From the NCBI GenBank assembly GCA_029721515.1, contig CM056556.1, positions 21,718,169-21,782,168 on the forward strand: a DNA stretch of 64,000 nt, given 5' to 3'. The notes below the pieces were generated by a model. That model saw only the letters and a list, made by a program, of their open reading frames with translations. It was not told the DNA's origin and did no database searches. This DNA comes from Synanceia verrucosa. Its lineage: Eukaryota > Chordata > Actinopteri > Perciformes > Synanceiidae. Positions 45,201 through 60,300 of this stretch are shown here, piece after piece (position 1 is the stretch's first letter; every line of letters starts with the position of its first letter). The translations under genes and the position numbers were made by a program.

Positions 45201-48200
45201 CCAGTTTCTAAGCACAGATAGTTAGCTTTGGACTAAAGGCCCAAACTTACTCGGCGGAACGGACACAAATTTTGGGACTGCTGTGTTGTCACACAAAACA
45301 CTGTTGGCATCTATTTTTCACATCGACCTGCTTTAATTATGACATCGATCTTCCGATTCACAGAAATTTCACAGGAAAGGGCTAGCGGCAGAGTGCTCCA
45401 CTATGGAGTCTTTGAGCCATAGACATCTAGATTCTGCTCCGTTTATAGCCCACTTGAGTCTGTGAGCACCTTTATAATCCAGACACTGGAGACTATGGTT
45501 GTGCAATATGTTCAAAATGTCATGTCCTATAACCTCTTCAATACAAGCGGCAGCTACAACCGGCTTACACCCACAGAGAAGCTAATGTTAGCGTTATGAA
45601 GCCATCTGATTGCTTCTTCCACTCGACCTGAGTGGCAGTCGATTGGTCAGAGTTTTTACAATCCTGCAGCTGCACATTAATATCATATACATTTATTTTT
45701 CGCTCTTTCATATTTTGTCAGATTTGAATTTTAAAAAAGACCAAAATACCAGTAAAACTTTGCAAATACAATTTGAGAGTTTTTTCTGGATATTTTGAGA
45801 CCAGTTGCATTGCTTTAGGTCCTTCCTACATGAAGTTATGGTGAAAAAGGCATATTTGACTTTACTGATCTTGAACAAACTGAATCACTGACTTCTGGAT
45901 TCCTATATTAGTTTATTAACCAAATTAGGTGATGAATGGCTGAAAAATGTACATCGGAGCATTCAGAAATTTGAAATTTCCCATACATTACTATGGCGTG
46001 ACCTTTAATTTGACCTTGATGACCTTGAATCGGATCCGATCACCACCAACAATTAATCAGTTTTAAGTTAGGCCACTCTGACCAATCCTGGAAATTACAT
46101 CAAAATCCGTCCATAAATTTTTGAGTTATTTTGCAAACCAACAAATAAACAAACCCTGATGATCACATAACCTCTTTGGTAGAGGTAATAACCAGCTCAA
46201 ACCAGCAAAGTTCAGTGTCATTTTAGTGCCTCATTGTGAATGGATTTTTCTCTTGAAGGCAGCCTGATTGTTAATAAAAAAATTGTTTATTTATTAGCAT
46301 TATTTAATTCAGAATGCTGATTTTCTTTTTCTTTCATTCAGGTGAAGATTCAACCTGTTGCCAAGTATGACTGGGAACACAAATACTATTACGGCAGACT
46401 GATAGCTGTGTCCAACTCCTTTGTGGCCTATGCTATTAGAGGTGAGACTCCAGGATGGCCTGTTTTTTTTTTCTACCTCCAAATGACTATTTTGATAATT
46501 AATAAATCTGTTGAGTATTATTTTGATTAGTCAACTATTAATTGGATTAAAAGGGAAAAAAAATACAAATTTTGATGATTTTTCAGCATTTCATTCAAAG
46601 ATCGAAACATATTCCTTGTCTTCTTGTACAATGCTTGTTTACTACGTTTTAAATTTTAAAATACAGTAATGCACTAGAATTAAAGACAAAATGTAACTAA
46701 TATATATTTGCTCAGATTAGGGGGGGTCCCGATACAACTTTTTCACTCCTGATACGACACCGATATTGCAGCCTTGAGGGTTGGCCAATACCGATATTAA
46801 TCTGATATGATATCAGCACGAGTCATACATACTTTTATTACTAATTTTATAGTATGGAATTAGGGCTGGGCGATATGGCCTAAAATTTGTATTGCAGTAT
46901 AATTTGAACTGTAGATGGTATATATTACGGTATACTTTGGTATGTAAATTACAGCATAACAGTTTGTTAATGGTTACCATAGCACATGGTAAAATCATTC
47001 AAGCAGGAAGTTGTTTTTAAAATATTAAATAACATAAAAGTCAAGAATATTAGTTTAAGAAAATGTATTATTCAAATCTGTAATTGTAGAAAACATAAAA
47101 GAAGTAACTTCACGCTGTTTAACACTTCAGTACTGCCTTGAGTATTAGCCCTACACAAAATCTGCTAGCTTGATGCTAACACATAATGGAAACAGCATAG
47201 ACAGGCTAACGTAAATTAGCATCGCGACCGCGATCATTTTAACTTGTTAATCAAATGACTATATTCAACACAAACTATGCAGCAACACACAGAGTAAAAC
47301 ATATGACAACCAACAATAGTTTCTCCCCATGTTGGCAGGTGTTTGAGCCGAGCGCAGCCTCTGGCTCTCTATAGGCTGACCAAACTCTTTTCCCCGGACA
47401 TGTCCACTTTTAACGTCCCGTCAGGGGCATCTGGGTTTTTTTTTTGGTTTTTTTTTTAAATTAATTTATGATAATGTCTGGTTTTCCTTCTGTGTGTATA
47501 TAAGCATGTGTGTCCCCTCCCCCGGTTGTCAGTGTTTGGCTGTTGTGGAAACATTTCTCAACATCCCCCACCCCCCCTTTACGTAAAACGGTTCAGTCCA
47601 TCTGCTCCGTCAGACAGCCTACACAGCGCAACAGACCGCACGACTTATCTCATACCCCAGGCGGTGTCCGGGGATATGCAATTTCTTAATGTCTGGCGAC
47701 GTATAAGGGCCATTTTCTGATTAATTAAAGAATTAAAGTAAATTTCTTGCATATTGTACCTTTACCTTTTGCAACATCTTTTTTGGACTGCCACATAGCT
47801 GATGGCTGGATCCTGCTGCTGGTGTGGAATCTGGAATGGACTGCTTGTATCAGAGTGCTTATATTGGAGATTTTAGATGCAGGCCAGTACTCATTGTTTT
47901 GCTGATATCAGACCGATCAGGACACCCCTAGCTCAGAAAAAAATCAATGCTGGCATTTTATTAATAATTTAAGTACTTAAACTTAGTATTTTCATTTTGT
48001 GTTACTTTTGACTTCAACAGTTCCTCTTAAGTGGTGGATGCTGTACTTTATACTTCACTTATTTGACAGCTTTAGTACTTATTTTGAAAGTAGGAGTTTT
48101 ACTTGGAGGTACTACTTTACCTTCACTACTTTTACTTCTTCCACAATAAAGGATTCACTTTACACTGTAGAGGCCTGAAATATTCCAAAACGTCCATAAT

Positions 48201-51200
48201 TTTATATTAATAAAACCTTATCTTATGTTACTCCAGCAAACTTAGTTTCAGCTAATTAGCTTTAGTGTCCATTTTGACGGCCAATCACAGGTTATTTTAA
48301 AAAAAAAAAAAACGGATCTATGTAGATTTGGTGTTAGCTTTATCAAATGTTTGCTTTATTTTGTTATGCCATAACATAGAACTAACTAATCAATTGATTT
48401 TAATCAATGAGTTGTTGTAGCTAATAATACTACTAAATAAGAACTACTTGTTATCTTTTATAATCCACTGTCTCCATTGTTTTGGGCCTAAAGCAGTAAC
48501 CATGAATTGAATAAAATAATAATCAAAAAATAAATTTCTCCAAGTATTTGAACCAAAATACAGTGCATAACATATTTTCTGGACTGGGTTTTGGTCTGTG
48601 CCGGTGTGTTTGTGTGTAAGTAAGAGGGCCACAGGTCTAGTTCAGAAATCTTTCCGTTTTTATTCCATTCCTTTACTAAAACAGATCTTTAGATATAACA
48701 TTATGAATTGCTGCAAGTCTCTATTTACATAAATCAAAGTGTAGTGCTACCCCAGGCTCTTTTTTATCTAATTCTCTAAAATGAACATCTCTTCTCTTAG
48801 GAGCCAACAACCATGCAATGATTCGTGTCCTGAGTGTGGGTTTCGCAGAGCGCTCTCTACTGAAGGGCTTCTCCGGAGCTATCACAGATTTAGCTTTTGC
48901 CCACCTCGATTCCTCACTGTTGGGTTGCGTCGACGAAGCGGGCAACCTGATGGTCTGGCAACTCACCTGCACGGGAAGCAAGATACTGTATCCTGACACG
49001 TGTGACTGATCGAAAATGAGCGTGTGGGAGAATGTGCAGGTCTCGGTGTGTTTCTAGAGCAGTAGAAGTAGCAGTTTCTGCTAGCCTTTGCACTATTTGT
49101 CATTTTGTAAGAGTAAGTGCTTCTAATCACATGTAGCAGCAGTGTGATTTTTTTTTTTTTACACAAACCCCTGTGATATTCCTACATGCTTTGGCATAGT
49201 AATCAAGGAAGCAAGTTGTTTTTCTTAACCTACACTCGCTACAGTGATCAGATAGTGGTTCACATTCGACGGCCGGAAAACTCCCCACTGAACTCCCACC
49301 GCCGCCTCATCTGGTGCCCGTACATCCAGGATGACAATGAGGAGAATCAGGACGACACCAGCCAGACTTTAGCCCTTCTACACGAAGACATGGTATCAGT
49401 GTGGTTTTTGTATCAGGAAAGCAAAAAGTGGGAAACTTTGCACCCTTAATTGTTATCCCATTTTCTCCAATCTAGGCTGAGGTGTGGGACCTGGAAGTCT
49501 TGAGAGTCAACAACAGCAGTTGGCCCGTCGATGCCACAGACCTAAAAGAAGGCCTCATTACAGTCAAGGGACATACGCAGGTACGAATGAGGATAGAGCA
49601 GGATAATGTAAGAATGATTGCAGAGTGTTGAATGGTCCTTAAAGGGGAACAAAAGTAATTCTGGAAACTACTGGAAGATGAAATAAGTCAGATAGATTTA
49701 AGGCACCGTTCACATTTTCGTCCATCTATCCAGTTTCTACCGCTTATCCTCATAGGGTTGCGGGGGGGCTGGAGCCTATCCCAGCTGTCTTAGGGCGAGA
49801 GGAAGGAGACACCCTGGACAAGTCGCCAGTTCATTGCAGGGCACATAGACACAGACAACCACTCACACTCACATTCACACCTTCGGCCAATTTAAATAAG
49901 CCAATTAACCTAATCCCCATGCATGTTTTTGGATGGTGGAAGAGAACCCACGCAGACACGAGGAGAACATGCAACAGAAAGGCCCCGGGCTGAGAATCAA
50001 ACCCGATACCTTCCTGCTGTGTGGCGACAGTGCTCACCACTACACCACTGTGCTGCACCATTTACATTTAGTGTCTAAATATATGTGGAAAACGAGCCAT
50101 GTCGCTATCATGTTTTATCCAGGGTGCTCGAGGGGCTGCATTTCTGCCGTGCCTGCCATTGCTAAGCAACCAAAACCTGCACGTTGTGATTGCCATGATG
50201 AAGTTGCTGCACTTTCTTTATTTCAATGTAGCTGGTTCCCATACATAGTGGCAGTACTGATTGAGTATGTTATTTCATGTCTGCCCCTCCAGCGAGTCAG
50301 TGAAGGAGCCCTGTCTCCAGATGGAACCGTGTTAGCCACAGCCAGCCATGATGGATACATCAAGTTCTGGCAAATATACATAGAAGGGGTACAGGACAAG
50401 CCAAGGTAAGCTCAGAGGGTATTTTATTAATGAATGTTCATGTACCATGTCATTTACTTTAGCATGATATAGAGTTAGAATGGAGTTTTCTGAAAGAAAC
50501 AGGATCCATAATGTAGTCACTTAGTGATTTTTCTCCAATCTTGTTTCCTTTGATATCTTTTGTCCAGATGTCTTCATGAGTTGAGGCCTCACGGAGGACG
50601 TCCCCTCTCCTGCCTTCTTTTCTGTGACAACCACAAAAGACAGGATCCTGAGTTAGTATACTCTGGTGTACACAGTTTTCGTACACGTGTTATTCTAAGG
50701 TTGCTGCTATTTCAATCATAGTTTGTTTACATTCTCTCTCTCATCCCCTTCACTTTGCTGTGTTTAGGGTTCCTTTCTGGCGGTTCCTTATAACTGGAGC
50801 GGATCAGAACCAGGAGTTGAAAGTGTGGTGCACTGTTTCCTGGACCTGCTTACAGACTATCAGGTTATTACTTTTACCTTTGTCCTTTTTAAGCAGGGTG
50901 TCCTCTAAGGTGTGACTGTTATTATACTTTAAGTAATGCTATACATCAGTGAGGGTCACCTAGCGGCCTGTGGGCCACATCGGGCACACAGAATTGATGT
51001 ATATGTATATCATTTAAAATCCAACGCTTGAGTGCAGTTGATGTATACATATGTCAAAGTGTTTTTTTTTGTTTTTTTTTTGTGGCTGGCACAAGGGAGA
51101 GCTCTCACACACCCTGTGGAAACATAAAGACACATTATAAGACATAGAGATCGCAAATGTGGCTCTCCATGGAGGATGAGTCCCTACATACAGTGCATGT

Positions 51201-54200
51201 TCTGTGTTTAAGGAGGGGCAGCCCTGATCTGGGTGTCCCGATCTGATATTGATATCGGATACAGATCCGATATCAGCACAAAAAAAAACAAAAAAAAACG
51301 AGTATCGGATTATATGGGCTTGCATCTAAAATCTCTGATATCAGGGTACCAATACAAGCAGTCCACTCCAGACAGTCCATTACAGACTTAATTCTCTTCA
51401 TTTGTAGACTATGCTGATGTTAAGTCAAACTATTGGTTATTTTTTGTTTTTATTGGATTTATTGAGGTTATGTTTCAGCGTCTTCTTAGTTATTTTTTTT
51501 TTTTCTCACATTTTTTTATTGTTTTTTCCTTTTGTCTTCAAACACCATTTATGTACAGTATTAACAATGAAAGCACAATACGAACATGAGCTCCTTCCAC
51601 CCTGTCACGCCCTTCTTTCCCATAAACCAAGACCATACATACACTGTCCCATTCATATAATCTTATGCATACAAATCTAAAAAGGTAACAGAAATATACA
51701 TAGTTAAATGCACATATACATTTGACTGGATCAGGATACAAGCGCATTGGAGACGATCAACACATCATTGCTGGAAGTAATAGATCGTGTATACACTGAA
51801 GTTGGAGAAGAGGGAGTAGTTGAAAGCAGGAATAAATTAACAGTGAAGAAATTTCCTGTTGAGGTGAGTGAGATTTACATGAGAGACATGTGGGAGCAGA
51901 TAGAAATGTAAGAATGAAACCCTATTATGTCGAAAGACTTTTAAAGTGTTCGAGGAAAGGCCCCCACACATTCAAAAACTTTTTGTATGAGTTATGGATT
52001 GAGTAGCGGATATTCTCTAGGCTCAAGCAGGACATAATGTCCCCCAGCCATTGAGCATGGGAGGGCAGGGCAGCATCCCTCCATCTTAGTAATACTGCTC
52101 GTCTGGCCAGAAGAGAAGCAAACGACAATGCATGGTATTTATATGTAGTCAGATGAGGATCATCTCCTCTAGTTATGCCACTTCTTAGTTATTTTTTATT
52201 TATTCTGTTCAATTGTAGAATTTGTTCAGGTGTTTAAGGTGAAAATTGATGGAACGCATTGGTTAATAATTAATGGGTCGGTTTTTCTCAGACCAACTGT
52301 TGTTACTATCGTTCTCTGTTTGAGTAATATCACTCGATCAAGCCTTTTGTAATATTCCGTACCACAAATAAGTAACAAAAGTCTGTATGATTTGTGCTGA
52401 TATCGGATCAATATTGGTATTGGCCAATACTCAAGGCTACAATATCGGCATTGTATTGGAAGTGTATTTCCACAGTATACTATATCATATTTCTATTTTG
52501 CTATAATAAAAATCAGTAGGGCCGATACTAAACCTCAGACATCGGTATCTGTATTGGAAGTTGAAAAAAAAAAAATTCTATTAAATTGAAACTCTTAATT
52601 TATTTATCGTTATTCTTCTTTTTTTCACCTTATTTACATAAATGTCTGCTTGAAAGTCTCTCATCAAATGGTGCTTCAGACCCATCAAATGATTTGTGGA
52701 TCATTACTTTGACTATCTAATGCTCATCCCATTCATTTCTTTGTTGTTTGAGCTGGTGTTTTCCTTTTTTAGGTTTTCTCCAGATCTGTTCAACTCATCT
52801 GTTCTCCCAAGTCTGAAGGCCAGTCTGGATCTCTCTGCTGAGTATCTCATCCTGACTGATGTACAGAGGAAGGTCAGCACGATGTTTTCAGTGTGATGTT
52901 GTGTGCTTTGACTACTATTCACAAATATTTGTTTCAATAGATAACGAATACCACTGATCAGCTGCTTATGTTAGTCCTTAATGGAGATTTTGAGACATTT
53001 TCTTACCACTTTATGAAAAAAAAAGTACCCAAACACTAATTAAATTAAAAATGTGCTGCCTTTGAGAGATCAATTTTGACTTAGAATTGTTTTAAAGGCT
53101 ATTATTTCTAAAACTGGCGCATTCATTTTTGAAGTGTTGGACTTGGTCTCAACCAAACCATTTTCCTCGCTACCCACATTTACCATGTTCATCATACATC
53201 CAGCCTTATACTTTGCCAATATTATTCTCTGCCAGGTTCTGTATGTGATGGAGCTGCGGCAGGATCTGGAGAAAGGAAAGGCTAGTTTCACAGCTGTGTC
53301 CGAGTTCCTGCTGACCCACCCTGTGCTCAGCTTTGGGGTCCGGGATGTCGCCCACAGCCGACTGAGACACACTGAGGTCCTCCCTGCAGAGGAGGAGAGT
53401 GAGAGTTTGACAACAGGTAGGCATACACAAACAGAAACATCGCAGAAATCATAACAGTTTTCTCTCCTGCAATCTTTTTAGTATTCCTTTAATTTTAATA
53501 ATGGCATGTTCTTAGAATTGTTTGTGTGTTTGTGTGTGTTTTCTTCTAGAGGGCACCCAAGGACCAACAGAGTCTAAGTCTGGGATCCAAATTAAACTCT
53601 ACTGTGTTCATACCAAGTAAGTTTCTTCCTACTGCCTGATTTTTTTAATCATTCAAGTTTGACTGGAACATAACATCATCTTGGCTAAGATTTCATAAAT
53701 ATATGTAAGTGTTTACTTGTGCGTGCGCACGTTGAGTAGTACAGTCTTAAATGTGCCTGCGTGTGTTTTCAGGAGTCTGCAGGATGTCCAGATCTGGTTT
53801 CAGCCCAACTTAGGTTCCAGGTCTGCAGTCTTCCTACCCCTTTCTGATTCCCAGGATGGTTTTGGTAAGTCAGCAGTGCCATCATTTCAAAATAATACAG
53901 AAGCAATGGACAAATCCCAATCTGATGCATTTTTATTAACACACGTTTTACAGTACAAATAACTTTCGATCAGGTCAGGACATATCAAATCAAAATGATG
54001 CAAAAGAGAGGTCAGTGTCATAAACAAGACATCAGTCACAAGTAGAGATGTGCAATATTGGCAAAATTGTATATAGAATACTTTTTTATTTATCCCCCAT
54101 TGGGGGAAATTCACCCACCACAGCAGCGTAGACAAATTACAGTAATAAAGAAACAATAGACAACAGCAATGACATAATAGACTAAGTGATAATTAAATAA

Positions 54201-54276
54201 TAATAATGTGCTAAATAAAAGGAAGATGTTAGTTAAACATAATTTTCAGATAAAATGTTTTTATTATTATATATAG

Positions 54277-54312
<36 letters not shown>

Positions 54313-57300
54313 ACGTATCATCTAAGAACTCTTCATGTGCACACATAACTTCATCTGTTCAGTCAGACCTGACTCTGCAGTGTTACGTAGCCACTGCAAC
54401 ACAGTGTCTGTTGCTTTCCTACACAAACAAAAAGGCTGGCTGGTCAAGTTCAACTGTAATGGTAATTAAGAGATTAACTGAACCATTGTTTTACTTCCGA
54501 GCCACAAGTGCCGTAAATGAGTCCTTGTGGGTGACGTAAAAATGCTACCACCAAACAGTAGCATTGCTGCAGTTATGTTAGCCTTCATAGCATTATATCT
54601 CTGCTTCATACAATGAACATGTTGCAAGTTGTTGTTGTTTATTTCTTTATTGTCTGTGTTCCATATAGCACTTTATATTTTTGCTTTCTTCTTACGTCAA
54701 ATATTGTCACATAGATGAAGCACTTTTGACATTTTGGTTTTAGGGTTTCCAGACCATCTCACTGACCAGAGCTCTGACAAGGAATCAGGAAGTGGCTCCC
54801 AGACCGACCTTAGGAAGATCCCATCACTCCCTGCTCCCACTGACTTCCTGTCAAACTCAATCAGCGTGACCAAGCTGATGACTCCTGATGCCTTTATGAC
54901 ACCAAGCACTTCAGTATGAAAAAAAGAATTTCTTTTTAAATATGAATTGATATAGATAAAGAATGGCAATGAAGGTGATGCAGGATAAAAACACAGCAAC
55001 CATGTTTTCCTCATCCAGTGAGAAGTGATTTTTGATTTTATTTCTGCTGTTTGTAAATCACTTTTGTGTCTGATTGCAGGTGCCGGCATCTCCTGGCAGC
55101 AGTGCCAGCAGTCTGACCATTGTGACTGCAATCAGCAGCAACTCCGACTCAACTAACAGGTGAGCTTTTCTGTTCTGTTTTGAAGGGATAAAATCAGAAT
55201 GAGAAGTGACCAGCTAGCTTGGTCTTACCAGACCCTTGTACTATTGTACAGAGGGTCTGGCATTCCTCCATTGAGAACCGATTTCAGATGGGAGGCGTGA
55301 ACTCTGTTGAAGTTTGAAACGATTGGATCTGATTTTACCCAGTCGCTAACGTTTGGTCGTGACGTAGGATCATGGGTCATGAATGTTTTTTGTGACAATC
55401 ACTTTCTGTTCAATCACTCTATCAGAGAAAAATCAGAGTTGTAGAAATAACTGGAAACTCAAGAGAGCCATGACATTATGTTCTTTACAAGTGAATGTAA
55501 ACTTTTGACCACGACTGTATGTAATACACCACTATGAATTCAGGTTAGCCAACTCCTTCGCCACTAATGGAGCTAACTGAAAAATAAGACTTTTCCTGAA
55601 CCCTGTGGGGAGTAAAACCACGAAATCTTTGCCAGCAATAAAACTGGTTAAACATTCGTCTTGCTCTGACTTCAATTGCTGAATATTTGGGAGCCTAGCC
55701 AAAACGGACTGAATGGCTTCCTTCACGTCCATCTCCGCTGCCATTGTTGCCAAACAACAACCAGCTGGACCACAACGCAAATGCGGCGCATTCGACGTCA
55801 TCGTTAACATCCCCCCGTCCCCCACCATTCGCTGATTGGCCCGGTTGGAATTCATCCTGAGAAATCGAGTCCAAGGGGAGCAAACCCAGACGTAATCTGC
55901 AGGGAAATGATAATTGAGCAGAAGATTACGTAGGGCTACGGCCAGGCTAGTGACAAGCATCTGCATTGTATAATGTGGTAATAGTAAACATTCATTTAAT
56001 TTATATCCTTATCACATGCAGTTGTCATCTCAAATGGAAATTGGATTGTTATATAATATCAGCTTCTTTCTCCCTCTGTTAATTTGAAATGCAGATAAAT
56101 TATCATGCCCCCTAATTTACAACTCTTCTGCCCAACTGTGTTACTGTGTGCAGAGCTGTCGACGATGTCAGTCAGAGTCCTAACAGAGTAGAGAATAACA
56201 ACAGCAGCAGTAGTCTGACACTGTCCGCGTCCACCAGCAGCCCAAGAGCTGCATCTGCCGTGCTGCTGCCCGGACTGGAGAACCTACAGGTAAAACCTAA
56301 CGCACCTCCCCAACCTCTACCAGCCTCTGGCAGCTCTAAATGGTGTTTTCTCATCATACTTCTTCATCTCTAATCTCCAGGCTTTAGCATCCCCAATCGG
56401 TCCTCTTTCTCTCGACAACCCTCAAGTTCTGGATACTCCCCTCCTACCACCCATGGCCTCTCCAACTAGGGCGCGCTCCCCTGACGTCATCTCCTCGGCC
56501 TCCACGGCCATGTCCCAGGACATGCCGGAGATTGCATCCCAGACCCTGCAGCTTCAGCGTGGACTAGTGTCCAGCTTGGAGCCTTTACCTCTTTCTGCCC
56601 TCCAGACAGACAGTATGGCGTCTGCTGCGTCTGCACTGCACCTGCTCACCTCGCCACGCGCAGCCAGCAACAATGGGTATGTTGATGACAAGCAATGATA
56701 ATTCTGAGTTTTCGATTCCGAGAGACAAATTTGCAAAAAACACTGTAATGGGACTTAAATTGTCTAAACTATCTGTGTTTTCTGCCTGTGTTTGTCCTAG
56801 TTTGTTGCCCCCCGAACTGGGAGGTGCTGATGGGCCAGTGGGTGGTTCAGTGGAGTCAGAGCCAAGACTCAGCCACACTCCATCTCTACTTGAGAACGCC
56901 CTGCCACAGGAAAACCCTGGGGTCGGAGGAGGGTCCTCAGATGGCGCAGTTGGCCACACGCCTTGGCCGGCTGCACCCGATATCACCAGAGAAACCAGGA
57001 ACAGTCTAAGGGACAATGGTCTTGACTGGTAAGAATTTGCATGCACAAATATATTTAACCATCAAAAACCTCGACCTAAAACGACCTGAAAGGATTTCTG
57101 AAAATATCTTTTTTAGTTTTTTTTTTTTTTACTGTAATATAAAAGTGAAGGTCTCAAGCATTTACCTGTTTGAATGCCAGCTGTTTTTTTTTTTGTTTTT
57201 TTTTTGAAATTCGAGAGTGCCTTGTGTCAGCGTTTTTTGCCTGTTTTAAGTCATATTTCGAGACCCACATAATATTTTGTACCATGTCTCTGAAAACACA

Positions 57301-60300
57301 GAGTAGCTCAAATGAAAGAAGACACTCTATATGAAAAAATGTTGTTTTTTTCACCTTGTTCTGTTCTTGTTTTATCTGGAGGAGAGTAGAGGCCACTTTC
57401 ACCAAAATCACCACTTTTTGTCCAGAATCCGTCCGTTTTGCTCTCTAAACGCAATCGTCTCCACTTCCTGCTTTGATCTCCGTGGTGCATATTAACACTG
57501 TATGTCCTGACTACGAATCACAGAAGCCCCGAAATTACTCACGGGCTGCGGGTGACCGTGATCAGCGACCCACTGCAGAAAAAACACTTTGATGGCTTAA
57601 CTCGTCAATGGCACTCCAGCGTTGTATTTTAATTGATGGCAAAACTCGTCAATGGCACTCAAAGAGTTAATTAGTTTTGTTGGATAACAATTTATGTCAT
57701 TATGAATTATGGGAAATGATCAATGGAAAAACAGTTTGTGTCACTATTTACAAATCTTTAAAAAATCCCATGTCTTTGTGTCTAAATTTTCTGATGTAGG
57801 CAACAGTTTATGGTCAAGTATTGAGGGAGAATGCTGCAGCCGTCAGCTGTGAAACAGGCTACAATGTAATTCCTTCCATGCGACTCCTCAGTGCCAATGT
57901 GCATCCATGAAAAGTGCTTGTTTTGTTATGTGACGTGTTGCTGGAACATAACGGTGGAAACATGATTAAGAGGTTGGGAGAGGAGCACACCTGCACACAG
58001 TGTAGCTTTGCCTTACCCAAAGGATTTTCATTGTCATGGCTGAATATTATGAGAATTTCAACAATGTGGATGCGACACAAGGTTTCAGAACAAGGCTTCT
58101 AATAGACTGAATGAATGGAAAGGTAAAGAAAAATGTTCTATTTCTCTGTAGGGTCCTTCCATAATGATTTAGACACTTATAATAAGAGAATCTGAGCCTG
58201 GCAGTTGTAAAAACAAGACGTTTTAGTGGAAGGGTACCCACTCTGCAGCCATGCCTCTCAATACTGGGCCACTATAAAAATGGATGTAGATGTTTGTCAC
58301 TGAGACTCAAAACATGGACAAATAAGGTTCAGGTTGAAAAGTTACCTTTTAACATTCAAAAGAATATTGAGTACCTGGACATGAAAACACATGACATAAA
58401 CTGACAGTTGCCTAAGGCTTGTAAGGGTAAAGCAAAGAGATGACATGGCATCAACACAATGACCAGATCAGTCTCTCTGTCATATATGTGTGGAAAAACA
58501 TCTATCTAAAAGAGGTTTGTGTCCCTTGTCTGCTGTGTCTCAGTTCAAGAGAAGAATCAAAGGACAGACATTTGAGCTCACCTTACCACCGACGCTCCTA
58601 TCACCTCACACAGAGCGACAGTCAGGACGCCGGTGGAGAGCAGAGGTAACAAAACAAATAGACAATTTAATCGATCTTTTCCAAGATGTGACATGAAGTA
58701 TAAGTTTGTATTGTTAATTAATTGGTTTGGTATATTTCCAAACAGGGCGGCACAGTGGTGTAGTGGTTAGCACTGTCGCCTCACAGCAAGAAGGTACCGG
58801 GTTTGATTCCCGGTCTGGGGCCTTTCTGTGTGGAGTTTGCATGTTCTCCCCGTGTCTGCGTGGGTTCTCTCCTGGTACTTCCTCCCACCATCCAAAAACA
58901 TGCATGGGGATTAGGTTAATTGGCTAATTTAAATTGACTGTAGGTGTGAATGTGAGTGTGAGTGGTTGTCTGTCTGTATGTGCCCTGCAATGAGGTGGAG
59001 ACTTGTCCAGAGTGTACCCTGCCTTCTGCCCTAAGACAGCTGGAATAGGCTCCAGCCCCCCCGCGACCCTATGAGGATAAGCGGTAGAAAATGGATGGAT
59101 GAATGGATATTTTCAAATGGACATTTTGACGTTAAATCTATGGGGCAACAACACATACATGTAGTCTCATTCTATCCGCGTCTGTGTGTTTCAGCGACCC
59201 CGACGATGAGGTGGCCAGCCTGGCATCGTCGTCAGGAAACTGTGGCTCTCGTTCCTCTCACAGACTACCGGTTAAGGACTGGAAAACTTCACCCCGAGGC
59301 TCGCCAAAGGTGAAGAGGAAGACCAAGAAAGACGATGGGTATGTTGATGTTTGTTAGTGAAAGAATCAGAGTATGAAGTGAAACCGTTTGAAGTATATAA
59401 TAATAATAATAATAATAACTATTATTATTATTATTGTTGTCATTGTCATTATTGAAGTATATAGCCTAAGTGGGTATGTATGTGTACACTGCCCCTGTAG
59501 ATCAGTCACGCACACTGGACTTCATCTTTTGTTCTTTTTATGACATTGAATCTTTTCTGTCACTCAAATTGCATCCATTCTTGACAAACTTACCGGATCA
59601 TAATTGGTTGTTGACTGATGGAAGTGATTAGTCACACTGAAGTTACAATCATACTATAGTTAATTGCAGTTTTTTTTCCACTTATGTAGCAAAATGAGAG
59701 CGTCCTCAATCTGTTCCTTGACTTGAGCGAGCTAAGCTGAGCAGGTGTTTTATCGATAGTCAAGATGTTTATAGCTCCATTTTCTTTGTTAATATTAATG
59801 ATATTTAGTGGAATATTTGGCTACAGTTTTTGTTTTCTTAGCTGGTTTTCATTGGTTCTTGGTAATACAGTCAGTAATCAAGCAGTCATTCATTTTATTG
59901 CAATGCCTGTATTTATTATGAATCAATTTTAAAGTCCATGTAAAAATATGACACTCCGGTTATGGCTTCAAATATTACCAGTAAAGGTTTTTGTATGAAT
60001 TCTCATTTCTCTTTTCTTCTTAGTGAATCATCTCAGTCCAAGCAGATGGACTCTGGTCAGGTAAGGTGATCACAAAACATAGTACCTTTTGTGTTCTTTA
60101 ACTGACACAATGAACATAAAGAAAGAAATATTATTTTGCTATTTTAAATGATTGTTCTCTTGATGTTGTCTTGAAAACACATTACACACAACAGACAGAA
60201 TATCAAAATATTGATTTCAGCTGGCAAATGTGTGTTCACTAGATTTGAAATAAATTACCTGTCTGTTGATATATGAGTGTAAGTAACATAGGTGTGATTT

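Noticed and set aside
52696..52896. Stand-alone 66-codon gene
   Set aside because: It is EDC4 exon 11 plus intron read-through.
55532..55966. Host RecQ helicase gene
   Set aside because: Only a single fragment, opposite strand within an EDC4 intron, no following exons, motif I altered.
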